DNA from: Enoplosus armatus
Taxonomy: Eukaryota > Chordata > Actinopteri > Centrarchiformes > Enoplosidae
NCBI RefSeq assembly: GCF_043641665.1
Contig: NC_092181.1
Span: 3,353,421 to 3,417,420, forward strand
DNA length: 64,000 bases
Reading direction: 5' to 3'
Shown here: positions 59,761-64,000 of the stretch, piece by piece
How positions within the stretch are numbered: the first letter of the stretch is position 1
How the letters are laid out: the number at the start of each line of letters is the position of its first letter
The notes under the pieces: generated by a model
Told to the model about the DNA's origin: nothing
Database searches by the model: none
Seen by the model: only the letters and a program-made list of their open reading frames with translations
Program-made: the position numbers and the translations under genes

Positions 59761-60924
59761 ACTGCTGCAGTTTCACTTTCCAAAAAACAGGTGATGTAAG
59801 GAATTCTACAGACAAAGTTGGACATCTTCACCAACTTCTGTGCATACTCCCAGAGGCGTGAGCACTTTGAGTTCATCTCAGACATGATAATAAACGTCAC
59901 ATTCAACCTGACCTTACACCACATATATTCAAAGCTTTTTTTTCCCACTTCACATCCATCCAGGTCTTCCAAAAGTATCTTCAGCTCAGATCCAACACAT
60001 CAATACATCATATTTTGCAGATGATCTCTGTGTCTGAGTGTTCATCTTCATGTTTGTGTTCCTGAGGGTCACTGTGAGTGTGTGTGCTTATGTTTGTGTG
60101 TGTGTGTATGCGTGTGTATGTGTTCCCCTCATCCCTCGCATGGAGTCTGAGCCAAGGGTAGCGGTGTGTGGATAACCCCTACGACCGGGGCCCCAGGCTG
60201 ACAGAAAACCTGGCTCAGACGGAGAGAAGAGAGCTGGGATATGAGACTGGATCAGACTGGGAGTGATGGAGGGCCGTGACCAGGTGTGTGTGTGTGTGTG
60301 TGTGTGTAAAGGAGGTGATGGAGGATTTAGGATAGGTAGTGGAAAGGGGAAGGAGAGGGGTGCTGTCAGAGTTCTTTGAAAGTTTCAGCTATCATTTGTT
60401 TAGTCGGTGTGTGTTCTATTGTGCGTTGTGTTTGCACATGAAGGCAGTTCATGTGTACCTCGACGTGTGTGTGTGTGTGTGTGTCCACTTGTGTGTGTGC
60501 GCTGCTCCCTCTCTGACCTGCAGGATGAGTAGGGGGGAGACTCCTGCTGATTAATGGGCCTGTCGGCTCTCCCATGGTGGCACGTTTCCAAACTAAATTT
60601 GGCCACTGCTGGCTAGCGGGGTCAGGTGCAGGCAATGGAGACATTAGGGAGGGCCTGCCTCACAGCAGCATCTCCTGAACACTGCTGGACCTCAGCATCA
60701 GGAGAACCTGCAATAAGCTAAGACAGGTCATCTCACTGAATAGTTTTTGTTTATAATAATGGACCGCCATTTATAGAGAGCCTATTAAGGGCCTTTTCAC
60801 TTAAAATAATACAAAATAAAGTCAGAGAAACGTTCAGAAGGCGTGTGTTACAACTTCTACAGAGATGTCTTTTGATAAGTGATCTCACCTAATTCCAGAG
60901 TGAAGTTTGGTCAGTGGTCATTAC

Positions 60925-61214
60925 AGGAATAGTTCAACATTTTTGAAAATACACTTCAGATCACTGTCATGTCTGTACGCTAAATATGAAGCTACTGTCA
61001 GAGGCCAGTTAGCTTAACTCAAGAAATCGAATCTAATGAATTAGTGAGCTTAGATGTGCTCATAGGCGGATTTGTTTGTTTCCAGTCTTTATGCTAAGCT
61101 AACCTGCTGCTGGGCCTAGCTCCACATTTACCATACAAACGTTACAGTGGTATTGATCTTCTCATCTAACACTCGGCAAGAAAAGAAATTTGTGTATTTC
61201 CTTTAAGGGAATAG
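60925..61214. mobile_element. Foldback repeat with long inverted arms
   Basis: The right part (61214 back to about 61060, read on minus) runs CTATTCCC, TTGCCGAGTGTTAGATGAG, AAGATCAATACCACTG, TATGGTAAATGTGGAGCTA, GGTTAGCTTAGCATAAAGAC. The left arm (60925-61018, read on plus) repeats the same order in shorter form: GGAATAGTTC, ATCACTGTCATGTCTGTACG, CTAAATATGAAGCTA, CCAGTTAGCTTA. The two arms therefore form an imperfect inverted repeat around a spacer of about 60 bp. I recall the arm sequence as an abundant teleost repeat. Class not assigned. Confidence 0.75.
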
Positions 61215-63782
61215 TTTTTTAAGGTAGTTAAAATTAGAAATCGATGCAAAGATCTGAACAGGTGGTCTGAACGGAGATGGCCCCCTTTTTAAAATTTCAT
61301 TGAACTTTCGGAGTGTACAGTTCTTCAGTGTCGCTGTGTTACCTGGTGGCAACCTGGGGCGACACCAAACTGAATGAAAAGGCCGGCCGCTATGTTGTAG
61401 GCTCATCATCCTCGAGTTGAAGGGTACATTGGTCAGCGTAATGGTCGGGGCTGGAGCAGCCCTTTGCGTCCAGGAGCAAATCAAACACGTTCATGGTCTT
61501 ACAATAGTCATAAAGTGACAATGTCCTACTTCATCCCTAATCGATGCTGATGAATGAGGCATCACCGTTAAACTGTAGACATAACCAGCAGCATCCCACT
61601 CATCCATCCCCCACAGTGACATTTCCCCGTCCATCTCACAGTGCAATCAGCACTATCCATTATGTATTCGCTACTAGGTAACAAGCGCAACTTGACCAAT
61701 TACAGACACAATGACAGACCCCGCAGCTCATTTTTCTCTGTGTTTTTGCCAGTGCTGTCATGGCGACCTCTACAACGGACGGACGTCAAGACTGGTTGGC
61801 AGGTCACCCAAGGTGGGCAATGTGAGTACATAATTACAGCTTGGGAACATTTGGCCTTTGCAAATTGTATGAAATGCATAGTGGCTAATTGGGCCACTCT
61901 GGCATTTGTGGAGTTCACTGGGTCATCTTTTATGTGACTGCCATTATCACTAAAGTGATAAGAGTGATAGGCCCACTCAGCTCCCTCTGGTTCCTTTGCT
62001 GTACCCATAGAAATAACTGGGATTGGGTCAAGTTGAGGAAGACATTACATAGTCAGTCGTATAGGTCATAAAATTAAACTTTTTATGTCCGAAAATGGCT
62101 GTTTTGAGTTAGGTAAAATGTTACTATTTTAATCTAAAACAGTATTCAGTTATAGACTGAAGGGATAAAATAGAAAAATCCTCACATCAACAACAGAGTT
62201 TAGACTCTGAATATTGTTTTAGTAGTTATATTGTGTTCTTCTGATGGGGACATTTAGAGGTTAGAGTTCTCTGAAGTTCAAAAAGTGGATTATTTACACT
62301 ACATTTTACCTGCTACTCCAGTAGAGCCCAATTTAGTTTGAATTGCTTCCCTTAGATGGATGAAAGAGCCCATATTCCTCAGAGTTTAATTATCTACATC
62401 AGACTGAGAGACAACCTGACATTATGCAAATGAAATGATAGAAAGAAAAAAAACAACATAAGAGCTTAAAAAACGGGATTGAAATTGGTAACCATGTGGA
62501 GTTGACAAGCACCATTTTACTGAAAAGCGGCATTCATTTTCTTAAAGTATTCATTAACAAAGAACCTTGGGTATTCAAAGTGACAATAGCAAACCTCTTC
62601 ACCTTCAGGAACCCTCAGCTTATTTCATCTCGCAGGGGAAAAAAACACACACACATTTTTACTATTTTAAATCCCCCTCTCTGACAGCAAACTTCTGCCA
62701 TTCCACAGACACCTCCCAGTTCACAGTGAGGCAGGAATGTGCTAAATCCTCCTCAGGTGGGGGAGTCGGCCCACCAGCCATCGGCAAACTCCACTCTCAT
62801 ACAGACTGATAAATCTCTCCCCTTGTATCCACACCCCTACATTAAGTAAAGGTAGCGCCATCTGCTCCCTATTAATTCCCCAGCAGGCGACTTATCACCT
62901 CAACCCCCGTGACCCCACGTGCCTCCTACGTCCTCCCTACTCCTCTCCTTCTCTCTCCTCTTTACTTCTCTCCTCTCCTCCCTCATTCCTGGAGCCTATT
63001 CATCTCATCTTCTTCATGTTTTATACACTGCAGTTGAAGAGGTTTGTTGACATTTCATTTTACCGCGCCTTAGAATATGGATTTATACACATGCACACAC
63101 ATACTGTAACCTCTTACTAACCGCTAAACTCTCTAGCAATCCAACTCCCCCCTGTGTCCCTGTGGCAGGGGTTCAGTGGACAAGTCTGCTCCTCTAGGTC
63201 AATGGCAAATGAGAAGCAGAGCTGTAGGATTAGGGAGGAGATAGCTGAGGGTTCAGGAGCCTTTCTCTGGCTTTGATTAGCTCCCTTACTTGATTAAATG
63301 CCCATCGTGGAGGAAAAAAAGATGAAAATTGGATGAGCGGAGCAGAAAAGAAGAGAAGGGAGAGACAGAGTCAAGGCCATTTGTTTTCTCAGCTGGGGCT
63401 AGTTCAAGTGGTCGTCTTTTGGAGCCCTCTGGCCCGGGTTCACATACACACACACATTGCGGCATTGCGCACAAGCACGCACATACACACTGAGATTAAT
63501 AAAAATGTCCTGAGGGAGGACAGAATAAGTCAGAAGGTTGGCTCTCTCAAGTCCACCACCTCACTCTCTTACTTTCCAGTCCCATCCCTCACTCAACTCT
63601 CTCTCTCTCTCTCCCTCTTTTTCTCCCTTACTCCCCCACTGTACTCTCTCCCAGTCTGGTCTGTCAGAGTAACCTGACTCCGGCGGCTTCTGACACGATC
63701 CAGACCGCTCGTAGCCCCTGCCCAACACTTTCACCACCAGAGCCAGACAGTAAAACAACCAGATTACTACCACATGTTCCCT
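61215..63782. other. Unique sequence, no gene seen
   Basis: No exon is supported. 61790-61985 is a regulatory-like block with paired GATA motifs. 62925-63000 is CT-rich. The 114-aa frame at 63333-63677 and the 119-aa frame at 63561-63920 are translations of simple repeats. Confidence 0.45.
61944..61970. promoter_or_regulatory. Palindromic double GATA motif plus a third GATA
   Basis: TTATCACT-AA-AGTGATAA (61944-61961) is a perfect inverted repeat with a GATA core in each arm. A further AGTGATAG follows at 61963-61970. The surrounding 150 bp is repeat-free, with ACATAATTACAGC and GCTAATTGGGCC nearby. GATA-factor binding is a reasonable but untested reading. Confidence 0.35.
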
Positions 63783-63834
63783 CTTCTCTCTCCCTCTCTC
63801 TCTCTCATACACAGACACACACACACACACACAT

Positions 63835-63882
<48 letters not shown>

Positions 63883-63884
63883 AC
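63783..63884. repeat. Four-part (CT)n(CA)n(CT)n(CA)n microsatellite
   Basis: CT (63783-63806), CA with small interruptions (to 63833), TC (63834-63857) and CA (63858-63884) in alternation. The whole TC-CA compound unit appears to have been duplicated once. Confidence 0.96.
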
Positions 63885-64000
63885 TTTCTGTTGTTGGCAA
63901 GCATCCCCCACTGCCACCATTGTTAGCTGGGCTCAGGAACACAGGCCACACCAAAAAAACCCAGAGCGTGGTAAACTGACCCAACCTGTGTAGGGAAAAG
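63885..64000. other. Short unique end of window
   Basis: No feature recognised. Confidence 0.6.

Larger units (their letters stand above)
57664..60924. other. Unique sequence, no gene seen
   Basis: The 200-aa minus-strand frame at 57788-58390 shows no recognisable domain; its C-terminal half is translated from a GA-rich tract and is rejected. TG runs lie at 60284-60307 and 60465-60484. Regulatory-like blocks are listed separately. Confidence 0.45.

Noticed and set aside
59818..60024. 68-aa frame that reads like protein in its first half
   Set aside because: No splice context, no recognised domain, and frames of this length are expected by chance.

Overview
This window looks like teleost (ray-finned fish) nuclear DNA, probably from a percomorph. 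I base that on the density of CA/TG and CT/GA microsatellites, on the 3' tail of a Rex1-like LINE (present twice), and on several short transposon and SINE families that I recall as typical of percomorph genomes. There is no operon structure and no rRNA or tRNA gene, and no host protein-coding exon can be supported. The longest open frame (230 aa, minus strand, 40204-40896) belongs to a decayed LINE. The next longest (200, 180, 154 and 152 aa) carry no domain I recognise and mostly lie in low-complexity or unique non-coding sequence. The window is best read as a gene desert or the inside of a very large intron.

Layout. 1-7.2 kb is unique sequence with simple repeats, including a long TC/CA compound repeat near 6.0 kb. 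A short reverse-transcriptase relic lies at 7.25-7.37 kb. 7.4-18.8 kb is mostly unique sequence with several blocks that resemble regulatory DNA, separated by CT-rich tracts. 18.86-19.43 kb holds a truncated SINE and a MITE. 19.4-28.3 kb is unique again. At 28.96-29.37 kb a hAT-like MITE with a near-perfect 8-bp target duplication contains an inserted Rex1-type 3' tail. 32.5-42.0 kb is the most transposon-rich part: three members of one MITE family, a tRNA-like SINE, a hairpin-forming repeat, and a 5'-truncated, frameshifted Rex1-like LINE (39.66-41.26 kb). Two diverged copies of another unnamed repeat lie at 44.05 and 50.50 kb. Two more copies of the tRNA-derived SINE lie at 50.2 and 52.9 kb; the second has a perfect 12-bp target duplication. 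A degenerate tandem array abuts a second LINE relic at 56.4-57.6 kb. 57.7-64 kb is mostly unique, with a long regulatory-looking block (58.4-59.8 kb), a foldback repeat (60.9-61.2 kb) and a four-part TC/CA repeat near the right end.

How it works together. Nothing here forms a pathway. Any function is probably regulatory: clusters of homeodomain, GATA and nuclear-receptor-like motifs occur in repeat-free blocks. Whether those blocks are conserved cannot be decided from one sequence. I found no previously undescribed gene system. The best-supported observations concern transposon history: nested insertion, target duplications, SINE-borne microsatellite birth and foldback structure.
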